NCBI GenBank assembly: GCA_029339195.1
Contig: JAPTJF010000117.1
Location: forward strand, 1-64,000
Length of the DNA: 64,000 bases
Reading direction: 5' to 3'
Source of the DNA: Micractinium sp. NFX-FRZ
Taxonomy: Eukaryota; Chlorophyta; Trebouxiophyceae; Chlorellales; Chlorellaceae
Shown here: in pieces, positions 1-10,431 of the stretch
How the letters are laid out: every line of letters starts with the position of its first letter
How positions within the stretch are numbered: the first letter of the stretch is position 1
The notes under the pieces: model-generated
What the model was told of the DNA's origin: nothing
The model's database searches: none
What the model saw: the letters and a program-made list of their open reading frames with translations, nothing else
Program-made: the position numbers and the translations under genes

Positions 1-190
1 GTGTGCCACACAGGCTTGTGCAGACCCCTCCCTCCCGCGGGAAGGGGTTGGCTGGGTATGCCCAGGTGTGCCCAGCAGGCAAGTGGGGACTCCTCCCTCC
101 CGCGGGAAGGGGTTGGCACATACAAGGTGTGCCCAGCGGGCAGGCAGGGCTGGACTCCTCCCTCCCGAGGGAAGGGGCTGGCTTGGTAGG
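1..190. repeat. 65-bp tandem repeat, three copies
   Basis: A 26-base core beginning CCTCCCTCCC and ending GGTTGGC (third copy CGAGGG...GGCTGGC) occurs at 27-52, 92-117 and 157-182, a spacing of exactly 65 bases. The intervals also share GGTGTGCCCAGC. A weaker relative of the core lies near 1251-1275. The array may continue left of the window. The long open frames through it are a by-product of the repeat and GC richness. Confidence 0.8.
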
Positions 191-2208
191 CTGGCGGTCG
201 TGCTGGCTGTTGTGCCTCCCACACGCACCACACTTGCTGCACTCGTGCCCGCCCAGCCGGCTGACAGGCCGCCCGCGGCAGAGCAGCGGCGCCCGAGGTG
301 CCGGCCGGCGGCGGCTCCGCCGCCCACGGCGGCTTCGCCGCCGCCAGCGGCCCACCGGCCGCAGGGCCGCAGCCGCAGGGCTGCGTATGGCGGGACGGGG
401 GTCCGCCCTCCCCCCACCTCCGCCCTCACTCCATTCACCCCAGCCCGCGTGCTGTGCATCCCCCTCCCCATCCCGGCTGCATCCATGCCTTGGAGCACCC
501 GCGCAAAGCTTCCCTGCGGAAAAGGCCGGACAGCCTGCCTGGTGCCAGCCGCTCCCCCGCCGCCGCCGCCCGGGGCGGATCCTCCGGAGGCCCCCCACCC
601 CGCGTCGGAAGCCGGCGCCCCCGCCGGCATTCGCGTCCTTGCCCCACAGCGCTCCGCCTCGCGGGCCGAGCGCCGCGCCCAGGCCCGGGCAGGCGAGGGC
701 ATGTTTCGGGTTGCCCCCACAGGGCTGCGCCCTGGCCACCGACGCCTAGCGCGTTGCGCGCGCTGCGCGCGGCGCTGCCGCGCCGGCACGCCGGCTCCCC
801 TAGGTGGCACCCCGGTTCGTTTTGGGCCTGGTGAACCTCATTTCGGTCCAAAGGGCCCCCGGGGGTGCCATGGGCCTCCAGGGGGCCTTGGGCGGCCTCT
901 GGGGGGGTGCCCGGCGGCCCTTGGGCCCTAATTTTAATGGCAAGGGTTTGACACCTTCGGTGGAGCTTGCAAGGCTTGTCAGTCTTCCCCCTGTCGCTCC
1001 CCCCTGTGCTACTCCTCTGTTGAACCGTTTTTTTTGTTTGTTTTGGTCCCAATTGCTTTAAGGGGCGCTCAGGGAGCCTGGTGAGGCTGGGAAGACTCCC
1101 AGGCAGTGGGGGTGCGTGGCTACCCATGCCTCCCAAGGTCAGCCCCTGCACATACGGTTGTCCCGGCAGACATATGGCAGGCGTGCACTGCACCTCATGC
1201 AGGCAGGGGGGGTGCCCTGGCACGGGGGGTGCCTGCCTAGGCACTGCTGCCCCTTTCTCCCGCAGGAAGGGGTAGCCATGGGTGGGGCGCCTGTGGGCCT
1301 GCAGGATTCCCTGCCCACCTCTATTTGCACGCTTGCTCGACCCCGCAAGTGGGTGCCCCGCAACTGGGCGGGGGCCTACGGCGCCGGTTACGCCTGGCAG
1401 CACCCACCGGCCGGTTGGTGAGGCCGCGGCCACAGGGCCGCATCCAAGCCGCCCGCTTTTCGAGTCCCGATAAGCATGCGCCCCAGGAAAGGCGCTTGGC
1501 GCGACGAACTGCGCTCTGCCGAAATGCCGTCAGCGTTGGCCCAGCACGTGGGAGGCTCAACAGCGGGGCCCCCAAGAGCCGCTCTTCCCGTGCTCCACCG
1601 CCCCAATTCAACTCTACACAGCCCCCCAAAGATGGCGTGGGAGGCAGGAGGGGTACAAATCATGGATGTTGGATTCCAACGTGGCACAGTGCGCACGCAT
1701 GCGCAAGCCACGGTAGGTGCGGCCTTGCTAGTGCTACATGGTGGGAAACATAGCCTGGTCCAAGTCTGGTCCACGCTTGCCACGTATTTAAAATGCACAC
1801 AGTGGGCATGTTCTCACTCCAAGGGGTGCTTGAAAGTGCTGCATTTACAACAGTTGCTAACTCACTAGGACCCGCCCCCCATGACGTGGCGGCGGGAGGT
1901 GTGGGTCCCACTTGTGGGGTGCCGGACACACCTCATCCACATCTCTTCCATCTTCTGGCGTACTTGCAGCTTTGAGCGCGCGGTGTAGAGCCTCCAGATC
2001 GCGGGCCGCGTTGAAAGGCTTCGCGCTCAAACAGCCGACGCGTCGGGGCGCAGCCTGAGCATCTACCTGGGGAGCTGTGATCGAATTCGCCTCTTCTGCG
2101 CCCATGCGCAGTAAGGGCCCCGGCAACAGCGGCGGCGGCGGCAGCGGTGCTCACACTTCCGCCGGGACTCCTCCTGCCCTGCGCTAGCCTGCCCGGTAGT
2201 AACACCAC
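191..2208. other. GC-rich intergenic region, no supported gene
   Basis: Open frames exist on both strands (for example 68-931 + and 435-1433 -), but they overlap one another, are Pro/Arg/Ala-rich and show no recognisable domain. Short perfect GC inverted repeats such as GGCGGC-TTC-GCCGCC near 327-345 and an alternating GCGC stretch near 748-800 are visible. A T-rich patch lies near 1022-1045. The right end must hold the promoter and 5' leader of the lyase gene at 2209. I see no RNA gene. Confidence 0.5.
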
Positions 2209-3245
2209 ATGGGCGCAGCGCCATGGAGCAGCAGACCTGCACGGGTGCTGCTGCTGGGCGCGGCGGTCTGCTTGATTGCCGGCATTGCAGTCTTCCTGCT
2301 GGTGAACCGCAGCAGCAGCCGCAGCGTCAGCGCCACCCCTGCCCAGCCCGGCCCGCCCGTGGACGGCACCGAACCAAGCGGTCCTCCCCTGTTTTACTGG
2401 GACCTGCCAGCCGAGCTGCCGGGGGCGGTTGTGCCAGGATCCTGTGATTGGGCAGTCCATTCAGATGAGCTGGTGGCGGCAGGGCCCACCGCCCTGCGGG
2501 CCAGCAGCAAAGCGGCGCTGGGGCGCACGGCCGACGGGCGCCTCGTGCTGTGGCGCGGCGTGTTCAGCTTGGAGGACGGCTGGTGCTCGTTTGCACCCCG
2601 GGTTGACGGCGACTACGTGCGGCAGCCTCAGGTGGGATGGGATGCCTACCAAGGGCAGGGGATGCAGGTTGCACTGCCATCTGAGCATTGGTAGCGGGTT
2701 TGATGTGGCCAGGTGCCTGCGGCACACTGTGCTGCCAGGTGGTATAACCCCGACCACCTCGTGCTGTGCCTGCAGATCCGTTTCTTGGCGGACCCAACCC
2801 CGCCGCCTCCACCCGCCCCACCCCCACCTCGCCCCCCTCCCTCGCCGGCGCCTCCTCCCTGGCCCTCGCCGCCGCTCCCGCCCTCGCCCCCTCGCCCGCC
2901 TGCACCAGTCAGCAGCCCACAGGCACCGCCCGCGCGCCAGCTGCTGTCGGCCTTGAGCAGCCGTGCACCCACACCTGGGCGCAGTGAGGCAGGGCACGCG
3001 CAGCGCCGGCGACGGCTACAGCAGCGCCCGCCTCCCGTACCGGCGGTGCTCTTGCTGACCTACCCAGCGGCCGGCTTCGCCTCGGAAAGCGGCATGAACC
3101 TGCGGGTGTTCCCGTTCGACGACGGCATGTGAGGCAGTGTGACTGATGCCTGCGGTTGCTGGTGCTGCATGCCTCCTCCTGCAGCTGCTGCTGTTGTCGC
3201 TGCTGTTGCTGCATGCCTCCTCTGCTGCTGTTGCTGCATGCCTCC

Positions 3246-3292
<47 letters not shown>

Positions 3293-5057
3293 CACCCACC
3301 CAGGCCGGTCCCCTCTCCGCTCTCTGCCCGCACCAGCCCTCACTGCCTGCCTGCCTGGCCGCCTGTCATCCACCACCTCCCTCCCTGTCTGCCCCACCCG
3401 TTCACCTCCCCGTACCCATGCTCCCTTCCTCACCCCCCTGCAGCATCGGCGCATCCGCCACGCTCACCTACCAAGTCTACTTCCCGCCGGACTTCGATTT
3501 CAACAAGGGCGGCAAGCTGCCTGGGCTGCGCCAGGGGGACGCCTGCAGCGGCGGGCGGTTTGAGGTGCGCTGCTCCAGTCGGTTGCCACCACGCGTGGGA
3601 GGGCAGGGCGTGTTGGACCAAGCTCAACCCAAGCTCATCCCTGCCTGCCCGCCTTCCTGCCCGCCTGCTGCCCGCCCTCCCAGCTGCCTGCTTGCCGGTG
3701 GGATGGCCTCCCCCCACCTACCCACCCCGCCGGACCCACCCTGCCCTGCAGGACACCTGCTTCTCCGTGCGCCTGAACTGGGCTGACGATGGCGTGGCAC
3801 AAGGCTACCTGTACGTCCCCATAGACCGCCAGGCGCCCTCCTTCTGGGAGCTGCCCAACACCTTCCACAAAGGTGGGGGGGGCCAGTGGCAGGCTTTGGG
3901 GCCTGCAACAGATGCGTCCTGGGCGGGGGCAGGGCTGCCCTGTCAAGAACACTGGCACAAGTGGGACCTGCTGTTCTTCCTGCAATGCGCTGGTGTGCAG
4001 CTGCTGGCAACTCGGCCGCGGCTGCTGCCTGCTGCTGCGGTTGCCCGCCTGTCAACGCCGGCTGTTGCCTGTAGAGAGGTGTCCGCGCTCTGCCTGTCAA
4101 AAAGGGCGGGCCCTGACCCTCTCTCAAGCCTCAAGCGCTGCCCCTGCTGCAGGGAGCTCTGGCATCATTGTTGGGCGCAACTCCAACAACGTGCGCTTCC
4201 TGCGCCGCACCTGGAACAACGTGTCCCTGCGCATACGCTTGAACGACCCCGGGGTGCCTAATGGACTGCTCGAGTTTGCCGGTGCGGCTGGGCCGCTTGC
4301 CTGCCTTGCAGTGTGGGCAAGCGTTAGTGTGTACAGAGTGTGCTGCTGCAGAGCATAGCCTCCTGCCTCTGCAAGAGGCTTGTTCACCGGCCTCTTGCGA
4401 CAGCAGATGTTGGCTGGTGCGCCTGGCAACCTGCGCTCTGGCTGGCTCTCTCTCAGCTGCAATTGACGCATGGCTCGGCATGGCGGATGTCACGGCATGC
4501 CGGGCAGCACAGCGTGCACTAGGCACTGCGCCCGTTCAGCATAACTTTTAGCGGAGGCACACGCCCTCTCACAGCCTGCTGGCTTGACACGCCTCTCCGC
4601 TCAGCCTTGCCTTGCCCTGCCTGCCCGCCTGCCTGCCGGCCTGCCTGCCTGCCTGCTTGCCACCCGCCAATCACGCACCCATCCACCTGCCTTCCCGCCT
4701 TTTCGTGTTGTTGCAGTGAACGGCGTCATCGGCCTCTCCTTTGAGCAGATGTACTGGCGGGGCAGCGCCAGCCAGCTCATAGACCACGTGTTCATGCAGA
4801 CCTTCTACGGCGGCAACAGCTCAGTGTAAGCGCGGTTACAACGTAACTTAATTGCTTGTTTGAGGCCACGCCTGGGCTGCATCTCTACTGCCGTCCTGTG
4901 TGTGCGGAACACCGGCGTGCTAGGGTGCTCTCTGCAGGGTGCAACCCGCTGTTCGCTAAGATGCTCCTGCCATCCCCGTCTGCTGCACCTGTCCTGCAGG
5001 TGGGCGCCAACCACGGCACAGCGCGCTCTATTCCGGCGCTTCACTCTTACAACCTAA
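2209..5057 (+). CDS. Membrane-anchored polysaccharide lyase family 14 (PL14) protein
   Basis: Seven exons join in frame to 437 residues: 2209-2631, 2776-3128, 3444-3564, 3752-3872, 4153-4281, 4717-4825, 5000-5057; all introns are GT-AG. Residues about 13-32 form one hydrophobic segment after a short basic N-terminus, fitting a type II signal anchor. Residues 142 to about 190 are a proline-rich linker of the kind seen in volvocine and chlorophyte wall proteins. From about residue 230 the chain matches the PL14 fold family (alginate/glucuronan lyases, known from chloroviruses, molluscs and fungi): YQVYFPPDF (268-276), GGKLPG (281-286), a CFSVRLNW strand, FLRRTWNNV, then QTFYGGNSS and WAP near the C-terminus. 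The last exon is short but supplies the WAP motif expected after GGN/SD, which supports splicing at 4826 rather than stopping at the TAA at 4827-4829. Likely beta-eliminates uronic-acid glycans at the cell surface; substrate unknown. Confidence 0.8.
3247..3291 (+). repeat. (CTG)15 microsatellite in lyase intron 2
   Basis: Fifteen uninterrupted CTG units sit in the 315-bp intron 3129-3443, preceded by imperfect CTG/CTGTTG units interleaved with GCATGCCTCCT. On the complementary strand it reads CAG. It creates long poly-Ala, poly-Leu or poly-Ser/Gln frames that are not genes. Confidence 0.9.
4616..4671 (+). repeat. (CCTG)n tract in lyase intron 5
   Basis: Imperfect CCTG/CCTGC units (CCTGCCTGCCGGCCTGCCTG and similar) lie in the 435-bp intron 4282-4716. 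The same motif recurs in introns of neighbouring genes. Confidence 0.6.
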
Positions 5058-5330
5058 CGGCATGCACCAGCATACGTCGCACTCTGAATGTATGTGTCGA
5101 GCCACATGTGCACAGCGCACGCAGCACCCAGTCTGCAGCGCGTGGCTGCCACCATAACAAACACACACGCATACAGACATACAAAGATGCATTCCTCTCT
5201 CAACGTCTTTTCAAACACTCTGTACCACTCATCACTAATCATCAATTGTTGCTTACAGTAAGTGCTAGTAATAATCAAACCTGACAAGTGAGCAGAACAC
5301 GTCGGCGTCAGTGCATGCGCTGAGCAGCTG
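5058..5330. other. Convergent intergenic region with 3' ends of two genes
   Basis: The lyase gene (+) ends at 5057 and the PAN-like gene (-) ends at 5331, so this 273-bp stretch holds both 3' ends. It is clearly richer in A and T than its surroundings (about 5155-5280), as expected for 3' untranslated sequence. I see no open frame of note and no RNA gene. Confidence 0.5.
5253..5257 (-). terminator. Putative TGTAA polyadenylation signal
   Basis: TTACA on the + strand reads TGTAA on the minus strand, 74 bases past the stop of the PAN-like gene. TGTAA is the usual chlorophyte polyadenylation element. A five-base match is weak on its own; position and orientation fit. Confidence 0.4.
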
Positions 5331-7977
5331 TTATGTGGGTGGGATCAAACCTGCAGTCCAAGCCACCATCTCTGCGGGCAGGGAGACAGAGAATGGGGGT
5401 GTGTTGTGGTGGGGCGGGGGGGCCTGCGGTGTGCGCCCCCTTCTAGCCATTATCCCAGAGAGCGCAGCACAGCCCACGCCTGCCGCCCACAGCCCGGACG
5501 CACGTGTGGCCACCCGTGCTACCTCCCCCCTCTTGCAGCGTGCACCGCGCATGTACTGAGCAGTGCACGTGCCCTCAACCCCGCCGACAGTCACAGAGGC
5601 ACCCAGGCTCCCTCCCACCCCTCCAGCCAGCCAGCCAATTCACCTGGCGCGGTCTTGTGCTCCTGCCGGAACTCGGGAGGGTAGGCCCCCCGCAGGTTGA
5701 CCGCCAGGTTGGTGGCTGCCCGGTCGGTGTTGCCGTCCCACTCCGCCTGGTACTTGAGCCAGCTGCACGGGGGAGGGAGGGAGGGAGGGTGTAAGGAAGG
5801 AAGGGGCGCAGGAATGTCACGCACGCAGGGAGTCGACGGCGACAGGAGCAGGGCAGTACTCCGCAGCTTTGCAAGCCACTTTTGCGCCCCGGAAACAAAG
5901 CACAGCCCGCGAGTAAAGGGCGCTGCCCCGAGCAGGGGCCCTCCGCATGTGGCTGCGCCCAGCTGCCCGCTGAGGCTCACCACTCCCCGGTGGTGTGGTT
6001 CCCTGCGAGGCAGCACAAAAGGGGCAGGCAGGGGGCGTGAGGTGGCGTGCTTGTGAGGATTGGGCGGCCTGCCCCCACCAGCTGTGGCACATGTGCATTT
6101 CACCCACACAGGCCTCCACCGCATCCCAAACAAGCGCGCGCCAAGCAGCAGGTCGGGCATGGCATGCACGCCGCCGCGTGTGCGCCCTGCCTCTCACGCA
6201 CCCAGCTGTGCAGGGCAGGAATGCTGCGCTGCCGTGGCTTTACCCCACACATGCAGGTTTGTGGCGACCCCCTCTCCCCTAGGCCTAACCACATCCACGA
6301 CCAACAGCCATGCACCCCAGGCACTCCCCCCATGGTGCGCCCCTGCCTCAGATGCAGTTCAGGGCTGCTGAACAGCATGTCCTGCGCCCCTGCCTCCCCC
6401 AACCACTCACAGATATCTGGCGACCAGCACTCCCCTGTGGGGCTGCCACAGTACACCCAGATGTGGCACCGCTCCCCATTCGGCTGCGGCTGGGACTTCT
6501 GCACCAGTGAGGTGGGCGGGGCGGGCGTGGCGGGCAGAGCTGGTGGGAGAGCTAACAAGCAAGGTCCAGTGGCGAGCAGGAGCTTGCATCACCATGAGTC
6601 TGCATGATTCAGTCGGAGCGACTGCCCACCCGCATGCTGAGTTGCCTGGCTGTCCGCCTGCCCGCCCGCCTGCGTAAAACGGTGTGCTAGCACAGTGCGC
6701 ACCTCTTTGCAGGCCTGGCAGCACTGCGCCGCCGAGGGCAGCTTGAAGTTGAGGCCCCATGTGAGGGCTGGCCCATCGTAGTCGGCATGCTCCTGCACCC
6801 ACCACAGGCGCACACACACACACACACACACATGGGATCAGCATGCTGAGCTGGCATCAGCATGCATGTGCGCGTCGGCCAAGAAAGGAGCGGTGCCACA
6901 CACACAGTCGGATGGGTCCAGCATGCGGATGCCAGCTCAGCATGCATGCGCGCGGCGGCCAGGATTGTAGAACGGTGGGGGGACAGGCAGAAGCTTTTAA
7001 TGCGCAGGCTGAGCGGCGGCAGAGAGGAACTGGGTGGACAGCAGCTGGCTGAGCGGGAGTCCACCCTTGGGTGCTGCTCACATCCCATGAGATGCATGCA
7101 CCCCCGGGGTGGGCAGGCCTGGAGGGCAACCAGGGTCCCACCTTGCCCCCGTACCCGACGCCTGCAGGGCTCTCAAGGCCGCGCCTCAAGCCAGCAAACC
7201 CTCCACCCCTGCCAGGCTCTTGAAAAGAAATCCTCAAGTTGTTGTTTTCCCTCATAAATCCGCTCACGCACACGCCCACCCACCTCCATGAAGCAGTCCT
7301 CCGGCACCGGCTCATTCAGCAGCTCGTGCTTCTCAAGCGGCGAATTGTCCTCTCCCCCGGTGGTGTAGAAGATGCCCGTCCGATATTGCTCCTTGTCGGC
7401 AGCCACTGCCACCGCTGCCGGCTCTTCCACCGCTGCCGCCACAACTGCCGGCTCTTCCACTGCTGCCGCCACTTCCACCGCTGCCGGCTCTTCCACTGCT
7501 GCCGCCACTTCCACCGCTGCTGGCTCTTCCACAGCAGCATCGGACGCTGCTGCTGCTGCTGCTGCTGGCTCTTCTGAAGCTGCTTCTATTTTCAGAGTCT
7601 CAATAACATCTGTGCTGGAAACAGCCCGGGCCGCACTCTGCATGCAGCGGCAGAACAGGTGAGTGCTTGATCTGGCCGGCGGCGGTGGCGGCGAAGGCTG
7701 GCGGCGGCGGAGGCAGCAGAGAGACGGTAGCTGCGCGATGGCTATGCCAGCGCCGGGTGTATCTATCTGCACACCACAATGTCTTGCGCGATGTATCAGG
7801 GAAGCAGCAAGCCCACATCTTTCACTTGCGATCAGGGTTCCTCACTTGGGGTGTTCCTTGCCCCGGCATCGCCGCAACGAGTAACAGTAACACTGCTGCG
7901 ACAGCTGCGGCCACCCACAGCCGCAACTTTCGCCGCGCCTGAGCCTGCTGGGCGGTTCTGCCAACCACGCGTGCCAT
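5331..7977 (-). CDS. PAN/Apple-like cysteine-rich membrane protein
   Basis: Seven minus-strand exons join to 281 residues: 7977-7846, 7637-7284, 6792-6703, 6498-6411, 6002-5981, 5762-5644, 5371-5331. The start at 7977 gives a basic N-terminus (QARRKLRL) followed by a hydrophobic segment, residues about 20-37, fitting a signal anchor. Residues about 60-122 are low complexity with repeats of EEPAAVEVAAAV. The C-terminal part carries a conserved cysteine pattern: SAAQCCQACKE, then RCHIWVYC, GECWSPD, the tiny 22-base exon encoding NHTTGE, then CWLKYQ, and a tail ending WTAGLIPPT. This arrangement resembles PAN/Apple-type modules that occur in many green-algal proteins of unknown function; it may bind carbohydrate or protein outside the cell or in the lumen. 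Joining across the 22-base exon restores the CWLKYQ motif in frame, which supports the model. Function unknown. Confidence 0.7.
6811..6832 (+). repeat. (CA)11 dinucleotide repeat
   Basis: Eleven CA units lie just upstream of the splice acceptor of exon 3 of the PAN-like gene (minus strand reads TG). Confidence 0.9.
7405..7550 (-). repeat. 36-base coding repeat (EEPAAVEVAAAV)
   Basis: On the minus strand exon 2 of the PAN-like gene repeats a 12-residue unit, twice as EEPAAVEVAAAV and then in the shortened forms EEPAVVAAAV and EEPAAVAVAA. The DNA units are nearly identical, which points to slippage expansion. It would make an acidic, Ala/Val-rich stalk between the membrane anchor and the cysteine-rich domain. 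Confidence 0.8.
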
Positions 7978-8268
7978 GTTCTGCTCTGAACGCCCGAGGC
8001 AGGCGCCAACAGCGCTAGACTGCCGAGACAAGAATGTCTGCCGGCCTGCTTTGGCCAAGAGGCACATGTGGCAGCAGTGATGTGGCGCGGCAGCCATGGG
8101 TAGCCACGCCCTCGCCGCCGCCCGCCGAGCGGGCACCCATCATTGCTCCCCTCTCACAGTGTGCACCCGTCGATGCTGGTCCATTGCTTGGTTGCATGTC
8201 AAGTAAATAGTCATTAATGTGACAAAGGTAGCATCACTGCCAACACAGGCCCTCGGCAGCGTTCATTG
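7978..8268. promoter_or_regulatory. Intergenic: PAN-like promoter and Nudix-like 3' end
   Basis: This 291-bp gap between two minus-strand genes must contain the 3' end of the Nudix-like gene and the promoter and leader of the PAN-like gene. I find no TATA box or other clear element. An upstream in-frame ATG at 8136 would add 53 residues, but only the ATG at 7977 leaves an N-terminal signal anchor. Confidence 0.35.
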
Positions 8269-10007
8269 TCACCGCCACACCCAGCAGTGCTGCAGCAGGC
8301 CGTCCGACCGTTCCTCATCAGTGCAGAAGTCGCCCTCTGGCAGCCCGCTGAGCACCCGTGCGCTGACCCGCTTGCACACGTACTGCATGGCAGGGGAGCT
8401 CGGTTCAGGTGTGAGGGACAGGGTGCCCAGAAGGGAACAAATACCGCGGCTGATGATGGCACTGAGGCGCCCGAGGAGGGGAGTGCATTACCGCCTGTCC
8501 GCTCACATGCTCCTTTGTGGTGCTCGCCCCCCAGATTGTGAGCACACGTGCCCAGGTGGCAACGTCAGCAGGTCACCTTTGACTGCAGTCCTGGGTAGCT
8601 CTGGCTCTCCTTGCTCTCCACCGACTCCTCCATGCTCCCCTCATCAACCTCCACCTGCAAGGCCCACAAACAGGTGCGGAGCGTGAGTGGCGCGCATGCC
8701 ACGTGTGCAACCAGGGATTGCTGCAGCAGCGGCAGCAGCAGCAGCAGCCGCAGCGGCGGCGGCAGCGGCAGCAGCAGCAGAAGGAGGAGCAGCACCCCCA
8801 CAACCCCCCTACTAGCTGCACCTACTAGCTGCAGAACCCCCCCCCCCCCCCCGCTGCTTAGCACGTCCGCCTCCCCGGATTGCAAACCTGTGGGTCCTGC
8901 GGCAGCACCGGCCCCAGCTCTTCAATGATCCCCCGCACCACCGCCTCCTGCCACCGCTCCCCAGGCAGCAGCTTCTCGCTGAGCGGCAGGCCCCGCGAGC
9001 GCCGCTGGCCGTTGGGCAGCACCTGCAGCCATGCGAGGCAGGGACGGTCGCGTGGGGTACAACAAACTGGCAGTCGAGGCAGCAGCTTCCCCTGGAGCTG
9101 CAGACCACAGGCGACAGGAATGCCGCCTGCCGTTGGGCAGGCAGGCAGAACATGCAGGGCGCAGTTAGAGGCCACAAGCAGAGAGAGGCGTTGGGGCAGC
9201 GCTGCCGCCAGTTGCAGGCATGGAAGCATTCCATCGGGCTGAACAGCACTTCAAGAGCTTTGGTGTAATCAAGCATGGCAGCGGCAGCATACACCACCCA
9301 TCAAGGCTACAAGCCCTTCTGCTTGACGAGCCGAGCAGGGCAGCATCATACGAATATTGCTGTTCATCCTACCTGCTCTGCCTCATACAGCGTCTGCCCC
9401 TTGCTGTTCTGTATCAAGACATTCAGAACTGACACCTGCACGCATGTGCAGGTGACACAGGTGGGTGCGTGGCAGGCACGGGGCAGCAGTAGCAGGGTGC
9501 AGGCAGGCAGGCAGGCAGGCAGGCAATGAGCTGATCAGGGCCCAGCTGGCAGCAGTCCAGGGGCAAAGATGCTGCGAGTGCTCACCTCACGCAGCGGCCG
9601 CCCTCCCTCCAGAAACAGCTGCGTCTCTCCCGCCTCCACCTCCTCCCTGCACGCACACACACAACGGCTCCAGCACTGAAGCGGACACGTGGCGGGGCTG
9701 GGCATGCCGAGTGCCAGCACACTGTTGCGTGAAACTGCCCGAGCGCAGGACGTGTGCAGCTGCACTATGTGCCATGCAGGTCACTGCCACCCACACTGTG
9801 CACTCACCAGAGCTGCCCAACGGACTTGGCGCTGCCTGTGCCATAGTCGGACACTGGGATGCCGCCGCTGCTGAGCCACTGAGCCAGCTCCTCGGCACCG
9901 CTGCCTGAAAACGCTTGCCGCCCGCCCGTTTCGGTCGCTGCTGGCGTGTGTGCTGCAGACGATGCCATTATCCGTCTTCCCACAGTGCCCAGAGGGCGTC
10001 TTAGCAT
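8269..10007 (-). CDS. Nudix-like hydrolase family protein
   Basis: Six minus-strand exons join in frame to 216 residues: 10007-9808, 9646-9586, 9435-9373, 9022-8888, 8654-8577, 8382-8269. The fold landmarks are an N-terminal AEELAQWL helix, a DYGTGSAKSVGQLW segment, strands around VSVLNVLIQN, and a Nudix-box region SEKLLPGERWQEAVVRGI followed by EELG at residues 123-145. Compared with the consensus GX5EX7REUXEEXGU, the first Gly is Glu and the Glu of RE is Gly, but the catalytic-helix EE is kept. The C-terminal part has SQSYPGLQSK and RVSARVLSGLPEGDF. It resembles plant and algal Nudix-like proteins of unknown substrate; activity is uncertain. Start options are 10007 (chosen, Arg-rich possible targeting peptide), 9968 and 10268. 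Confidence 0.7.
8837..8852 (+). repeat. Run of 16 C in a Nudix-like intron
   Basis: Sixteen uninterrupted C residues, a G run on the coding strand, lie in the intron 8655-8887 next to imperfect CAGCGG units at about 8725-8785. Such a run is a likely sequencing-error and length-polymorphism site. Confidence 0.9.
9500..9525 (+). repeat. (GGCA)n tract in a Nudix-like intron
   Basis: About six tandem AGGC units lie in the intron 9436-9585 of the Nudix-like gene; the same motif recurs in PKS and lyase introns. Confidence 0.8.
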
Positions 10008-10431
10008 GCAATGATGAGATCTAGGAGCGGTTTGTACTGCTGCAGCGGGGGCCAGGCAAGGGGCGGCAGCGTTCAAGAGACAGCGGGTGCGAGCCGGGCG
10101 GGTGGGCGGGCGAGGGTGCGGCACTTGCACGTCCGACTGCACCCTCTTGGCGTGTCCCCTGACATCAGCAAGACTTGCGGCTGCACACTTGCCTGGCGAG
10201 GGCCTGAAAAAACGCGAGGCTGGCGCGAACCAGCCGGCAACCATAAGCTTTCGGCGGACAGGCTTCACGCCTGATCGCCTGGGTAATCTGGGCAGATCAA
10301 ACAGAAGAGAGTTTGCAGTGCAGGGAGTCGAACGGTTTGCTCATGTGGAGCGCCGACATGGCAGCCTGAAGGGTTTCTTCAATTGTGGCGCAGCCCAATT
10401 TGGCATCGATGCCCATTTTTGAACTTCTGGT
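10008..10431. promoter_or_regulatory. Shared divergent promoter region
   Basis: The Nudix-like gene (-) and the exonuclease gene (+) start 424 bp apart and point away from each other, so this stretch must drive both. It is GC-rich without a recognisable TATA box. An in-frame TGA at 10420-10422 closes the exonuclease frame four codons above its ATG. The minus frame stays open up to 10268, so a longer Nudix-like N-terminus cannot be excluded. Confidence 0.45.

Noticed and set aside
435..1433. 332-codon open frame on the minus strand
   Set aside because: No domain, Pro/Gly/Arg composition, overlaps equally long frames on the other strand; expected by chance in such GC-rich DNA.
3146..4261. Long + frame rich in Cys and Leu across the lyase gene
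   Set aside because: It is made by reading the CTG repeat and introns in another frame; splicing by GT-AG recovers PL14 motifs in the real frame.
4824..4829. Stop codon TAA after GGNSSV as the end of the lyase
   Set aside because: The bases GTAAGC form a consensus donor; splicing to 5000 adds the WAP motif expected in the family.
6407..6844. Continuous minus frame 6407-6844 as a single exon of the PAN-like gene
   Set aside because: It changes frame relative to the cysteine motifs; splitting at 6703 and 6498 gives the conserved pattern.
8565..8885. Poly-Leu membrane-like protein on the minus strand
   Set aside because: The Leu run comes from a CAG/CGG-rich intron; only its last part (8577-8654) is a coding exon of the Nudix-like gene.
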